From assembly GCA_012064385.1 (NCBI GenBank), contig QRDG01001734.1, forward strand, positions 1,550,001-1,614,000: a stretch of DNA of 64,000 nucleotides, given 5' to 3'. The DNA is from Puccinellia tenuiflora. Its lineage: Eukaryota > Streptophyta > Magnoliopsida > Poales > Poaceae. Below are positions 32,142-43,902 of this stretch, piece after piece. Made by a program: the position numbers and the translations under genes. Under the pieces are notes generated by a model. The model ran no database searches. It was given only the letters and a program-made list of their open reading frames with translations, and had not been told where the DNA came from. Each line of letters begins with the position of its first letter. Within the stretch, counting starts at the first letter, position 1.

Positions 32142-34282
32142 TCAACATTGTGGGATCGCATTCTACACGTGTGCGCAATGTTTTGGATCATTTGGACATT
32201 GTATGCTATGGTTTAGGCCATTCCCTAGCTCATTCGAGTAGAAAGTCTACATCGTTGTACCTCGTAGCTCATTTTAGAGAAGGTTTTTTCACAAAAACTT
32301 CCATACACATGTTTGTTATTTTTTTCTAGGTGGTAGGTCACATAAGAGGACACCACGCAAAGGTTTCTCATTTATTTGATTTTTTTTGAATTAGTTGTGC
32401 CTCACCCTAGTGGTAAACCGTGAGTGTGAACCCTGACCCCAAACCTAAACCTAAGCATATCTCCGTTCAAACAAAAAACACCAAAGTTCTCTAAAGAATG
32501 TACATATTGTTGATCTAAAAGTGATTTTTTCAAAAAATCACGAGCAAAGTTTATGGCACTTGTAGTTCAAATCGGATCCACTTCCACCGAAATCGACATG
32601 AACTTCTGTAGTATATAAAGGATACCTACGAATGTTTTTGAATTCAAACCCAGGGTCATATCTGCTTATAATGTGGTACATTGTTTTCATACATTTGGTT
32701 ATTCCGCTTTCGGGATGCCGTTTTGGTACGTGCTTCACAAAAAAAGGCAGTTTCGGCACTAAAAAATGAAAAATGGGTTTTTCGTGCAAGAAAACACATC
32801 TTTGTAACTATGTCAACATTGTGGGGAATTGCAATATACACGCGTGTGCAAAATTTTTGATCATTTGGACATGGGATGCTATGGTTTAAGCCATACCCTA
32901 GCTAGCTCATCCGATTCGAAAGTCATATATCTTTGTACCTCGTGGCTCATTTTTGAGAAGTGGTTTTCACAAAAACTTCCATACATCATGTTTGTTATTT
33001 TTTCTAGGCGGTAGGTCACATAAGAGGACACCACGCAAAGGTTTCCCATTTATTTGATTTTTTTTTTGAATTAGTTGTGCCTCAACCTAGCGGTAAACCG
33101 TGAGTGTGAACCCTGACCACGAACCTAATCCTAACCATATCTCAGTTCAAACAAAAAACACCAAAGTTCTCTGAAGAATGTACATATTGATCTAAAAGTG
33201 ATTTTTTCAAAAATTCACGAGCAAAGTTTATGGCCCTTGTAGTTCAAATCGGACCCACTTCCAACGAAATCGACATGAACTTCTGTAGTATATAAAGGAT
33301 ACCTTCGAATGTTTTTAATTCAAACCTAGGGTCACATGTGCTTATAATGTGGTACACTATTTTTTATACCTTTGGGCATTCCGCTTTCGGGGTGCCGTTT
33401 TGGTAGGTGCTTCACAAAAAAGGCAGTTTCAACACTAAAGAAATGAAAATGGGTTTTTTTGCAAAAAAACACATCTTTTTACCTATGTCAACATTGTGGG
33501 GAATTGCATTATACACGCGTGTGCAAAATTTAGGATAATTTGGACATGGGATGCTAAGCCATACCCTAGATCATCCGATTCGAAAGTCATATATCTCTGT
33601 ACCTCGTAGCTCATTTTTGAGAAGTGGATTTCACAAAAAATTCCATACACCATGTTTATTATTTTTTGTAGGTGGTAGGTCACATAAGAGGACACCACGC
33701 AAATGTTTCCCATTTATTTTATTTTTTTTAATTAGTTGTGCCTCACCCTAGCGGTAAACCGTGAGCGTGAACCCTGACCACGAACCTAAACCTAACCATA
33801 TCTCCGTTCAAACAAAAAACACCAAAGTTCTCTGAAGAATGTACATATTGTTGATCTGAAAGTGATTTTTTCAAAATATCACGAGCAAAGTTTATGGCAC
33901 TTATAGTTCAAATCGGACCCACTTCCAACGAAATCGTCATGAACTTTTGTAGTATATAAGAGATACCTACGAATGTTTTTGAATTTAAACCCAGGGTCAC
34001 ATGTGCTTATAATGTGGTACATTATTTTTTATACCTTTGGGTATTCCGCTTTCGGGTGCGTTTTTGGTAGGCGCTTCACAAAAAAGGCAGTTTCGGCACT
34101 AAAAAAATGAAAAATGGGTTTTTCGTGCAAAAGAACACATCTTTGTACCTATGTCAACATTGTGGAGAATTGTATTATACACGCGTGTGCAAAATTTTGA
34201 ATCAGTTAGACATGGGATGCTATAGTTTAAGCCATACCCTAGCCCATCTGATTCGAAAGTCATCTCTATACCCCGTAGCTCA
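32142..34282. repeat. Tandem array with a roughly 670-bp unit (left part)
   Basis: The landmark TCAACATTGTGG recurs at 32142, 32813, 33488 and 34154, giving periods of 671, 675 and 666 bases. The intervening sequence is near-identical throughout (landmarks GGTCACATAAGAGGACACC, AAACCGTGAG.GTGAACCC, CACGAGCAAAGTTTATGG). The fourth unit is interrupted at 34282 by a Mutator-like insertion and resumes at 52677. Units are AT-rich without a consistent frame. Confidence 0.9.
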
Positions 34283-34291
34283 TTTTTTGAG
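34283..34291. repeat. Left 9-bp target duplication of the MULE
   Basis: TTTTTTGAG here equals the nine bases at 52668-52676. Nine-base duplications are the signature of Mutator-superfamily insertion. Confidence 0.8.
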
Positions 34292-34363
34292 GAGAGAATT
34301 CCTTATATGACACTCTCTTAAAATGTTGTTCCTTATATGACATCAGTACTTTTTTCTTCCTTA

Positions 34364-34568
34364 GGCCATATACAATGGGGAGTGCTTAGAGAGGTGCTTA
34401 CGAAAATAAACCAGACTTTTTGTGAAGCATCAATGCTTATTTGTATAGGAGAGGTGCCTAGTTAAGCACCGGTGCTTATCTGTATAGAAGAGATAAGCAC
34501 CAATGCTTAGACAAGAACCGGTTTCTTTTCTTAAGCATCTCACTAAGCACTCCTCATTGTACATGCTC
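34364..34568. mobile_element. Tourist-like MITE, 205 bp
   Basis: The ends GGCCATATACAATGGGGAGT and (complement of right) GAGCATGTACAATGAGGAGT are imperfect inverted repeats extending over about 35 bases. TTA flanks both sides (34361-34363, 34569-34571), as in PIF/Harbinger-derived MITEs. The whole can fold into a long hairpin. Confidence 0.85.
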
Positions 34569-34571
34569 TTA

Positions 34572-35036
34572 TATTGCCTCTCCTCAAAATTTCCTTCCTT
34601 ATATGACACTAGTGCACTCTGTTCACCAAAGAGAGATAAAAGTACCTTACTACCCCTGATGCATAATGTGTTAGTAATTCTGTACATGACAATAGCTAGA
34701 TGTCATATATTTGATAGATTGCTTTCTCAATGCATACAATATAGCATTTGGCCAAAAATAAATGCGAGTAGGACTGAAGGTCATTATCGACTGGTTTTTG
34801 GGCCTTGCAGTGTATAAATACCTATGTACATACGCAACCCTTTAGGGTGTGTTCGGTTGGAGTATGAAGTGGAACGTAATGGGTCCGACCTGTACCTGGC
34901 CATGATTCCCGTGTTCGGTTGGAGTAGGAATTGGAACCAAGCGATTCCCCGAAACGGCATATTCGTCTGAGATGCGGAATTTGCTGGTTCCGCCGAATCG
35001 GTGGAATCACCTCGTTATCGTGTCTCTCTCGTCTAA
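34572..35036. other. MULE interior without a gene
   Basis: Includes an inverted copy of the MULE subterminal segment (TTCCTTATATGACACTAG at about 34590) and two GTGTTCGGTTGGAGTA words (about 34851 and 34913) of the kind found at DNA transposon ends. A TATAAATA at about 34813 could be a promoter element for the captured gene fragment. Confidence 0.4.
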
Positions 35037-35363
35037 GGGCATGTACAATGGGGTGATGTCAGTCTTCTCTTAGAGATGCCACGTTGGATTTTTGCTTAGT
35101 TGGAGGAGAGAGAATGAGAGAAGAGAGGGTTGTCTTCCCTTAGCTAAGCGACGATCTCTTAAATATTAAGAGAAGACTATTTTGTCCATTGTACCACATG
35201 ACTTCTCTTATTAAGGCAATTTCATATTAAATTTAGTTAATTCTCATTAATTGCTAGAGATAACAATAAGAGATAACGCATTGTACGACCGATATTTATT
35301 GGCTTCTCTAAATGACATGGAAGTATAAGAGAAGACCCGTTTTCCGTACCATTGTACATGCCC
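35037..35363. mobile_element. Tourist-like MITE, 327 bp
   Basis: The left end GGGCATGTACAATGGGGTGA and the complement of the right end GGGCATGTACAATGGTACGG match over the first 15 bases. TAA duplications flank it (35034-35036, 35364-35366). CTTCTCTTA motifs repeat inside. It is similar in its first bases to the MITE at 34364, so both probably respond to the same transposase. Confidence 0.85.
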
Positions 35364-35374
35364 TAATCTCTCCC

Positions 35375-35757
35375 ACTCCCAAGACCAGGACGGCGACCAG
35401 GACGGCCAGCCCCAGCGACACGGACGGCCAGCCCCAGCCCCAGCGCCGCCCCGAGGAGGCGCGGCGGGCGACGGCGACTAGGACGGCCAGCCCCAGCCCC
35501 AGCGCCGCGGACGGCCAGCCCCAGTGCCTCCCCAAGTCCGCCGCCTGCCGCCGCCCGGAGTCCAGCCCCAGCACCGCCCGGAGTCCGCCCCAGCGCCTCA
35601 CCAAGTCCGCCGCCTGCCGATGCCCAGCTCCCATCGCCGCCACCTATCGTGCGCGCGGGCGGAGAAGGTGCGCAGGATCTTCGACCGCTTCGACACCAAC
35701 GGGGACGGGGGCCTGGACCACGACGAGATGGCAGGACAAGGCTTAGCTTTGGCAATC
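35375..35757 (+). pseudogene. Captured host gene fragment: EF-hand of a calcium-binding TPR-type protein
   Basis: Within the MULE, a GC-rich block of GACGGCCAGCCCCAGC repeats leads to a frame with ATG at 35620. It contains AEKVRRIFDRFDTNGDGGLD followed by HDEMAG. The DTNGDGGLDHDE loop has the Asp/Asn/Asp/Gly/Glu ligands of a canonical EF-hand calcium site. The phrase resembles the N-terminus of the plant EF-hand plus TPR proteins related to Arabidopsis At1g05150 (from memory). Similarity ends at about 35734, where an exon border would be expected; the remaining EF-hand and TPR repeats are absent. It reads as one captured exon, as in Pack-MULEs. Alternative: any other plant EF-hand gene. Confidence 0.6.
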
Positions 35758-36098
35758 AATTCGATTCTGCGTGCATACATGTGTCGTGCTAACCTAGCTT
35801 GTGCGTACACACGAATATCGGAATGATCGGAGAGAATCGTATGTTGCACGTCTCGCCGGCAGCTCGTCTCGCGTCTCAGCCACCATACTGACAAAGCAGG
35901 TTCATCATGTTTGGCTATACCTATTTAATTTATAACATTCAGATATTGTCGTGTACAGATTTCTGAACACATTATACATCAGGGGTAAAAAGGTATTTTC
36001 ATCCCTCTGGTGAACAAAATGCACTAGAGTGTCATATAGGAAAAGAAATTTTAGAGAGAGGTCATACAAGGAAGAAAATTTTCACCGGTGTCAAATAA
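35758..36098. other. MULE right interior
   Basis: AT-rich. It contains the inverted counterpart of the left subterminal segment (ATACATCAGGGGTAAAAAGG, then GTGTCATATAGGAA), which shows that the MULE has long, degenerate inverted arms. No gene beyond the captured fragment. Confidence 0.5.
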
Positions 36099-36108
36099 CA
36101 CTAGTGGA

Positions 36109-36385
36109 GACAGGGCCTCCTGTCCCGGGCCGTGAGGGGCTTCTGTCCCGGGTCGAGAACCGGGACAGGCCAGGCGGGACTAAAGGCCAACCCTTTAGTC
36201 CCGGGCCTGTTACCAGCCGGGACAAAAGATCCACCACGTGGCCGCCTGCGGAGCGCGCTGGGGGCAACACCTTTAGTCCCGGCTCGTATAACGGGCCGGG
36301 ACCAGAGGCCCACCACGTGGCCGCCTGCGGAGCGCGCTGGGGGCAACACCTTTAGTCCCGGCCCGTATAACACGCCGCGACTAAT
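36109..36385. repeat. Left subterminal inverted motifs of the CACTA element
   Basis: Repeated CTTTAGTCCCGG and complementary CCGGGAC words enclose two near-identical copies of about 80 bp containing CCACGTGGCCGCCTGCGGAG (at about 36233 and 36312). By analogy with En/Spm these would be transposase-binding sites; binding itself is not shown. Confidence 0.8.
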
Positions 36386-36646
36386 AGTTTTCTTTAATTT
36401 TCTTTTATTTATTGCTTTAGGGTTTAGGGTTTAATTGTTTTCTTTTATTTATTTATTCAAGCATGCAAAGATAATTGTTTTCTTTTAGCGGTATTTCTAC
36501 GCTATCACATACCGTACACATTCGTGCATATATAAGATAACTTGTCTTGCGATCGAGCATACAAATATATACAATTTTGATATTTACATGGAGATCACAA
36601 TTACCGGGACTAGAGCCCGTATATTCGATTACACGGCCGGGGATCA

Positions 36647-39600
36647 TCAGAAGCGCCTATTCACACTAAATTCACCGGCGTCGTTTACCATCTCGCTCAA
36701 CAAAAATCCTGCCAGCTCCTCAGCAATTGCTAGTACGCGTTGCTGTGGTAGGAGTCGATCCCGCATTTCTTCGAACTATATAAGAAAAGGAGATCAGTAT
36801 GAACATTAATCATGATAACAAAAAGTGACGGTAATAAAATAATGTTGTGAATGTATTGCTTACGTCGACTCTATAATCTTTGTGCTCAGTGGTAAAGGAG
36901 CGAATGAACTCGCAAACGTAGTATCCACATAGATTCGTCCCCTGTGGCTGCCTCGCGCACTTTACGAGAATAGAATTCAATCAAAATAACAATCTAGCAT
37001 CATAATTGTATTGAAGCTAGAAGTAAAGAGATGCGTGGACATATCTCGTACTACTTACCGGGATCGGAGTAAACTTCAGCTTCTCACTCCATCGGCCCGC
37101 CACCACATCCTTGAACCGGATCCAAACCCTGCCCGGCAAAGAAAATGAAATAATGAGTTATTCATTACCTGATATCTCATGAAATCAACGAAAGAGACCG
37201 ATATAGCGCGAAAATTACGTCTGGAGCATGTCCTGTATGCTGCGGAACTCTTCCAGGGGTCTCTTTAATGGGTCCATGACTTCAACTATTCCCTTATCAA
37301 CTTGAATGTTTAGCAGAATCCAGTGGAACCTACACACGTTTATATATACGTCAGTAACTCATCAACTACAGTTAACATCGAGTAAGCAAAAGTGAATGTG
37401 TACATCATAGTAAGACCCTCACCCGAAGTTGTAAGGAAATAGTATGTGGTCACAGAAATTTTGCTCCGCTAGAAACCTTAGAAGGTTTTCCTCCGTCTCG
37501 TCGGTTTTCGTCGTTAAAGAATGCATATGTACTTTATCTGGGTCAATGAACCCAACACTATAGACCTTTCTTTTACATTACCGGATCTTCATTCTGCAGA
37601 ATAGAGTACAAAAGGATATAACGAGGATAATTAAAATGCAATGAACTAAACAACTGAAAGACTGAACAACTTATAAGTAGACAATAAATTCAACAACTTA
37701 CAGACAGTAGCAACTCATGAGACATTTGTCGAGGGCGTCGAAATTGTATAACTGGAAGAGTTCTGAAAAGTCAACATGGACCTCATCTTCTCGGAAGTAG
37801 TACTCATGTGGAACTTTTGCCACGATCATTATTCTGCCCTTCTTTGACTCTTCCATGTACCAGTCATGCAATTTCCGCATTTGTGTTGGCAGTTGTTGCC
37901 ACTTCTCTCTGCTGACCAATTCCGCCTTTGGGACATATGTAGGGACTACAGGAGCCTTGGGTATATTGTCGTCTTGGGTACCAAGCAATTCCGCAACAGT
38001 CACACCCATAGCGGCCGCCAACTTCGCAGCTTCTTCCATATCCTGCTGTCCCGCCTGCAGGGGAACGTTTGTGGATAACACCTTGAGGGGTGGGATCGAC
38101 TGTTTGGCCTGCTCTCCGAGCTGGGGAACGTCCCTTCTTTTCGCACTTGCACCTTTACTTGATTTTCTCCCGCTTGCCCTATCACCTGATTTGCCCTTCC
38201 GCGCTTCGCTCTGAAGTGTGCGTAGATAGTCATCGGGCTTATGGTGCAAGTCATATTGCGATGCTGTGTTCAGAAAACCATGTGCATACGTTTTTTGCTT
38301 CTCGGTGTATACCGGGACGGCCTTGGGTTTCTTCTTTGCAAAATGCGCATCTTTTTCGGCCTTTGCGATCGCTACGATTTCCTCGTCGGTATGGTCGTAA
38401 GTTCTGATAGGAAGATTCTTATGAGGTACTCTTGGGAGGGGCGACCTTTGTCGTTTTGGGCTGCTGCGCCGGTTAGTACTCATCGACGGATCACGCCTCC
38501 GCTTATTGTCCTTAGCGGGCAAAGGCGGCGGCGAAGACGACGGACCCAAGTCCGGCGGCGGAGATCGAGATGGACTCACGCTGTGGTGGTCGTAGTCATG
38601 GGGTGGGCTTCTTCTTGGAGGTGTAGGTGACCTGCGACGACTCGGAGGTGGTGTTGTCCTTGGCGCCGAGCCTGGAAACCTGATGTTGTTCTTGTCCCAT
38701 AGAATGACAGCACCCACTACTTCTCCGAGTGTCCTCTCACCTTGCGGTCCAGGGATGTCAAGCAACATATCAATAAAGTCCGGTAGTACTTCATCCACCA
38801 CGACTTTAGCATAGCCAGCTAGAATCTCACGGCCATCCCAACGTGCGTCAGGTGGACAAGGTACAACACATCCGACCGCCACCTTCATGGATATGTTCTT
38901 CAATTTCTGATGGAGCTCACAAGATATTGAATCATTGATTCCATCCACGGGGTAGCCAGGACCGCCTTCTATCATTCGCCGTGCATCGTCAGCCGGGACC
39001 TCCGAGTCACCCACGCTGCTTTTACGCTGAGACGGGCCGGCGGTAATATCGAGTGCAGGATCTTGCTGGCGCAGTACTCCTCTAAGTTCGTCAATTTGCT
39101 GCTGCTGGTTGTCAATTCTGGCAAACAACTGATTGAACTTGTCTCCCACCTCCTCCTCGTGTCGCCGCTTTGCTCTCGATCGGCTTCTGTAAGTTTCCAT
39201 GTCTTTGGCAAACCCCATCCACCACGGACAACTAGGGCCAAAGCCTCGTGTTCGTCCTCCGTTTTCATCATTCCCGAGGACCAATGTCAGCATGTCTTTC
39301 TCTCTATCGGGACGGAACTTTAACTTCCCCTCTTTAATTTCTTTCACCACTTTAAGCCAATTGTCCCTGGGTATCCTAATCCCGTCACTGCAAATAAGGT
39401 CCCCAGTTGTTTCGTCGTATGAACTCCCATGCGCAAGGAACCAATTTCTTGCCCTCGTTTCCCATTATTCGCGCAATGGTTCTGGTTGGATCCCTTTAGC
39501 AAGCAGCTCTTGCTCTTTTTTATCCCACTTTGGCATGGCAGTCTTGTAGCCCCCTGGCCCCAATTTATGGTGATAGATTTTCTTGTCAGCATTTTTCTTG

Positions 39601-40423
39601 TTCTTTTTTGACAGCTCCTTGGCATCTTCTGACTCCTTGTACTCCTTAAATGCGTTCCAGTGATCCGCCTGCTTCGCTAGATAGCCTTCCAATACTGGAG
39701 CAGTCTTTTTCTTTTGATAGTCTTGCCATAATCTTTTCTTCCACACCCGGAATAGTTCGGCCATCTTCGAGAGAGTCCACCGCTTGACTTTCTCCCTCAA
39801 TTTTGCAGTGTCGGCAGGATCCTCCAATTCTGGCAGGGTGAAATGTGCCATGAGGTCATTCCAAAGACCCTCTTTGTACCTTTCGGCGACATACTCACTA
39901 TCGTTCGCCCCTTTGCGCTGATTCCAGTCTCGAACGCTGATCGGGACGTGATCCCTAACCAGAACTCCGTATTGTTTTTTAAATACATCGGCAGCCTTCT
40001 TGGGTTCCTTCGGTTCGCCCGTAGGGGATATGACCTCAAATGTATAATGCGTAGATGGGGCCAACTTTTTGGTCGGGCCTCGTTTGGTAGATTTGCTAGA
40101 TGTGGAGGCCTAAGAGAAGAAACATCCGTCAATTATATACATACAATTCAAGTAGTGCATCTACTGATCGCCGAACTTCATATATATACCTCGCCGGACT
40201 TCGTTATGGATAGACCGGCTTCTCCATCATCGAAGCTATCGCCTTCTCCATCATCGGAGCCGTCGACTTCATCCTCACGTCGGTCCACCTCCATTCCATC
40301 CCCGGAGGGGTTCAGATACGACGACGGAGATTTGGCTGGATCAGCATCTGGGGCGTCGTGGATTATATCGTCGAGAATTTCTTCCTGTCTTAGGTCTCTG
40401 CGGATTGGACTAGGTGGATCCAT
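36647..40423 (-). pseudogene. CACTA second gene: plant transposase-like region fused to a Ulp1 (C48) cysteine protease
   Basis: Start ATG 40423 (MDPPSPIRRDLRQEEILDD), exon to 40190, then a long exon 40110 to about 37699. It carries the conserved CACTA-associated segment (HYTFEVISPTGEPKEPK, VKRWTLSKMAELFRVWKKRL, RARNWFLAHG, then GFGPSCPWWMGFAKD), a coiled coil, a Pro/Ser/Arg-rich linker and a DUF8039-like block (VAVGCVVPCPPDARWDG). Smaller exons to 36647 show the Ulp1 peptidase: FHWILLNIQ (catalytic His), VEVMDPL (Asp), and PQGTNLCGYYVCEFIRSF (catalytic Cys). In the family, Ulp1 enzymes remove SUMO; the role in CACTA elements is unproven. Two in-frame stops, TAA at 39465-39467 and another in the exon near 37590, break a frame that is otherwise continuous. 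Introns have GT-AG borders. Confidence 0.75.
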
Positions 40424-41400
40424 AGTTTCTGCAAAATGCACACAATATTATTTCAAAATGCATCAAATAAAATGAGTATCAATTGTTATAAATAATTACT
40501 AAAGCAATGAATACAAGTCACAATATATCCACTACAAATCAATTACTAAAAATTACTACAGATCAATTACTTCATATTTAAATATGCAAATAGATCATCT
40601 TTTTTGCAAAACAGTACTACAAAATATGCAATAGATCATATTTTTTGCATACAATTTTTCTGTAACAACTAAAATTAACATCTAATTTTTTCTAACATCT
40701 AATTTGCATCTCTAACAACTAATTTTAGAACTAAAATTAACATCTAATTTTTTCTAACATCTAATTATTTCTAACATCTAATTTGCATCTCTAACAACTA
40801 ATTTTAGAACTAAAATCAACATCTAATTTTTCTAACATTTAATTTGCATCTCTAACAACTAATTTTAGAACTAAAATTCACATCTAATTTTTTCTAACAT
40901 CTAATTTGCATCTAATTTTTTCTAACATCTAATTTGCATCAAATAAAATGAGTATCAATTGTTATAAATAATTACTAAGACAGTAGTAACAATTCCTAAC
41001 ACAAATTTTTTTCAGCCCAAATTAGGGGATAAATGATGTTCTTTAATTCTAAATTTTTCAATGGTATTGGAGCATTATATTAGTATTTCATATTAAATCC
41101 AAGTTTTTTCATGTTGGGATTGTCCATGATATCTAAATGATGCCCTCAAGTTGCTATGAAAAATCAGCACTGGAAAACAGATATAACATACCATTTCTCT
41201 CCAATTATTTCTCCTAGCTAGAATTCTTTTCTCGATGAATTTGTTGATTTTCATTCATACCTATGGTGTATACTGATTTATAAAAATCATATCACCCAAA
41301 TTTGAATTGCCCAAGGCCTTGATTTCATCAGGTCTATATGGCTACTTGTTAACTGAAAACTGAGACTTAGAAATTTTCACTAAGTCATATCTCTGAATTT
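40424..41400. other. AT-rich upstream region of the Ulp1-like gene
   Basis: No gene. It contains a tandem array described separately and otherwise low-complexity AT sequence. It may be a long first intron, because a minus-strand donor-like GAG|GTAATT lies at about 41428 beside a GC-rich block. Confidence 0.4.
40660..40940. repeat. AT-rich tandem repeats
   Basis: About four to five copies of a unit of roughly 60-70 bases built from CTAACAACTAATTTTAGAAC, TAAAATTAACATC and TAATTTTTTCTAACATC. Individual copies differ by deletions of sub-blocks. Confidence 0.85.
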
Positions 41401-41429
41401 TCACTGTCTCTGAATTTTTTTAATTACCT

Positions 41430-41935
41430 CGATGGCGGCAGGGGAGGCGCGCGGGAGGGGAGGTGACGGCGGCGGCACCTCAGGCGCGGGGGAGGAAAGG
41501 CAACGGCGGCAGCACCTCGGGCGCGGCGAAGGGGCAGCACCTCGACGGCGGCAGCACCTCGATGGTGGGCGTCGTGGCAGGAGGCGACGGTGACGAGCTC
41601 GGCGGTACAATGGCTTCGATTCGGCTGCGATTCAGCAACGACGAGCTCGGGTCGACGGAGAGCAGGACCGGAGGAGGCGATTCAGCGGGTCGACGGTGAT
41701 TCGGGCAGAGTGCAGGGGCGTTGAGGGTGATGGGCTCGGGCGGCGTGACGGCACGGCGTCAGGGGTGGGGCAGCACCTCGGGGCGGCGGCTCCTCCGCGG
41801 CGGAGCGGCAGATCGACGGCGGCGGAGGCCGGAGATCAGGGGACGGCCTCGCCGGCGACGGAAAAATTTGGCAGCCTGGCGGCGTCTCCTCTGCTCCTCG
41901 CGCTTGGCCTCTGATGAAAAAATGGCTAAGGACCA
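41430..41935. other. GC-rich block, possible 5' exon of the Ulp1-like gene
   Basis: Dense in CGGCGGCAGCACCTCG-type words; all frames are open by composition. On the minus strand it ends with a plausible donor, consistent with a non-coding first exon. No protein family is recognised in any frame. Confidence 0.35.
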
Positions 41936-41957
41936 ACCGTGCCGCTTAAGTAGTGGA

Positions 41958-42120
41958 GGGACCTTTAGTCGCGGCCCGTCTCTCAAACCGCGACTAAAGG
42001 GGGGTCTTTAGTCCCGGTTGGTACCACGGGCCGTGACTAAAGGGGCTGGAGGGCTTTTCGCGTTCCCGCGCACTACCCACACCTTTAGTCGCGGCCCGTG
42101 GCACAAGTCGAGACTAAAGT
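41958..42120. repeat. Internal CACTA inverted-motif cluster 1
   Basis: CTTTAGTCGCGGCCCG, CCGCGACTAAAGG, CTTTAGTCCCGGTTGG, CCGTGACTAAAGG, CTTTAGTCGCGGCCCG and CGAGACTAAAG follow one another, forming three hairpins with GTCGCGG variants of the terminal motif. They lie just upstream (minus strand) of the GC-rich block. Confidence 0.8.
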
Positions 42121-43020
42121 CCCAAAAAAAGGGCGCGCAACTGAATTCTTTTTTTTCAACAGAACCAGGACCTTTTTTTAAACATTTAAACATTTGAATT
42201 AAGCAGTTTTTGCATACTTTCGAATCTGTCAAAACTTTCAATATGAAAAGTGTTTGAATTTGAATAAGTAAATCAAAACCATTTTCTGTTTTATAAAATA
42301 ATTAATCTAAATATTCTAAATATCTTTTTTTTGTTTTTCGATTGTTAGAAATGACACTTTTTTGTGAAGCAAGTACAACAAATATGGTGCAAAATGGCAC
42401 CCATCCAATTATCACACAAAGTAGACCATATTTTATGGACAATCCAGAAATATTGGCAATTTTCTCGGTTTCTAGATAATTTCTCCTACTTAAACGACTT
42501 TATGTCTATTTTCCGAAAGTAATTAAAATTTGAACTACAAGTGTGTGATACCTTGCTCTAAATTTTTTTCAAAAATGTTTTTAAGGTGCACAAGTAGTGG
42601 TTATATCACAGAACCATCGATAGTTTTGGATAATTCGACCCCTTACAATGAATAGTAACGGCGGCCATTTTGACCGTTTTTTAAAAAAAGTCAAAGAAAG
42701 TGAAAAAATACTCAGAAAATGAAATCCTTTGGCATGGAGTACTTTCATGTGTACTAGTTGCTAGGAAAAATGATAAACTTGAGTTTTGACATGGTTTACA
42801 AAAAACTTCTTCACAAAAAGTAGACCATATTTTATGGCACCCTACTCTCCCACCATTTTCCTCCCGCTCTTCTTCTCCCGCCATCTTCTCTCCCGCTCTT
42901 TTTCTCCCGGGTGAGCCTATATTCTTTCCCGCCCTTTTTTCCCGCCATCTTCTCTCCCGCCAAATTCTTTCCCGCCATTGTATCTCCCGCCTGTTTCTCC
43001 CGCCAATTGTTCTGTGCTCG
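42121..43020. other. Non-coding CACTA interior shared with the fragment at 53.7 kb
   Basis: No gene seen. The part from about 42350 to 42600 is nearly the same sequence, in the same orientation, as 53892-54136 (landmark GCAAAATGGCACCCATCCAA). GATAATTCGACCCCTTACAA at about 42630 is repeated at about 43780. Near 42850-42980 there is a run of TTCTCCCGCC-type words. Confidence 0.6.
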
Positions 43021-43079
43021 TTCTATAAAAACCCCGGGAGGAGATGTCGAGTTGGTAAGCATAGTCCACTCACTCGAAC

Positions 43080-43612
43080 ATGTCGAGTTTTCCTTCAGAT
43101 GATAGTTTCCCGGGAGGAATGTCGGCACTACTATTGCAGTTTACGGTCGATTTCAAGGTAGACAATAAGAAGATCCCATTCGAAGATATTGTTAGTCATC
43201 CACCTTATCTCCGTGAGCTATCAGCGAAGCTAGTTAAGCATGGGTGGCCACGAAGGGATTCGAAGGAAATAGAAAAAGAAATTGTGAGGCTGTATGCTAG
43301 GTCGCAGAAGAAGAAACTAACATATAGGAGTGAAGCAGATATGTTGAGTGCTTTTCGTAAACCGATTTATGGGTTGAGGAGAGCGAGGATGAAGATGATA
43401 TCTTCATGCCGACTGAAGCGAGCAAGAAAGCTGCAGCAGCGGCGGCGGCGTCGAAGGGCAAGGGTGCGGCATCGTTGAAGGACAAGGGTGCTGCATCGTC
43501 GAAAGGCAAGAGTGCGGCGTCGAAGGGCAAGGGTGCGGCGTCGTCGAAGGACAAGGGTGCTGCGTCATCGAAAGGCAAGAGTGATGCGGGAGGCTGCGTC
43601 GATGGTAGATGA
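43080..43612 (+). pseudogene. CACTA-borne gene of unknown function, one frameshift
   Basis: A TATA-like TTCTATAAAAACC (43020) precedes ATG 43080. The protein starts MSSFPSDDSFPGGMSALLLQ, continues VDFKVDNKKIPFEDIVSHP and AKLVKHGWPRRDSKEIEKEI, and has a basic segment. Near 43372 the sensible frame shifts by one base to an acidic patch (EESEDEDDIFMPTEASKK). It ends with about six copies of a Lys-Gly-Lys-Gly-Ala-Ala-Ser-type repeat (SKGKGAAS, SKDKGAAS) and a stop at 43610-43612. The total would be about 177 residues: a compact N-terminal domain and a Lys/Ala/Ser-rich, histone-H1-like tail. The family is not recognised; nucleic-acid binding through the tail is only a guess from composition. Confidence 0.55.
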
Positions 43613-43902
43613 CTTTTCTTTTTCTAATTTGTTAAGTACCATATATCTTCAATTTATGTTGTGTGTGTAATTTGTTGTCTGTGTAATTTATGTTGTCAAT
43701 GTAATTTGCATGGTTTTTTTAATATCAATGCGAAAAGTAGTCACCCATTAATCTTGGGTACATAGACAAACCATAGTTTTGGATAATTCGACCCCTTACA
43801 ATGAACTACAAGAGATAAAATATACATTTTACACGATCGTCGTCTTAGCTAGACCAGAAGTAGTTAATGACAACAATCTTGGGTACATAGACAAACCATA
43901 GG

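Noticed and set aside
35363..35755. Minus-strand 111-130 codon frames over the EF-hand region
   Set aside because: The plus strand carries the EF-hand loop; the minus frames are Gly/Arg-rich complements of the GACGGCCAGCCCC repeats.
41401..42011. Several GC-rich frames in the CACTA interior as genes
   Set aside because: All frames on both strands are open through composition bias, and there are no domain-like segments or consistent starts.
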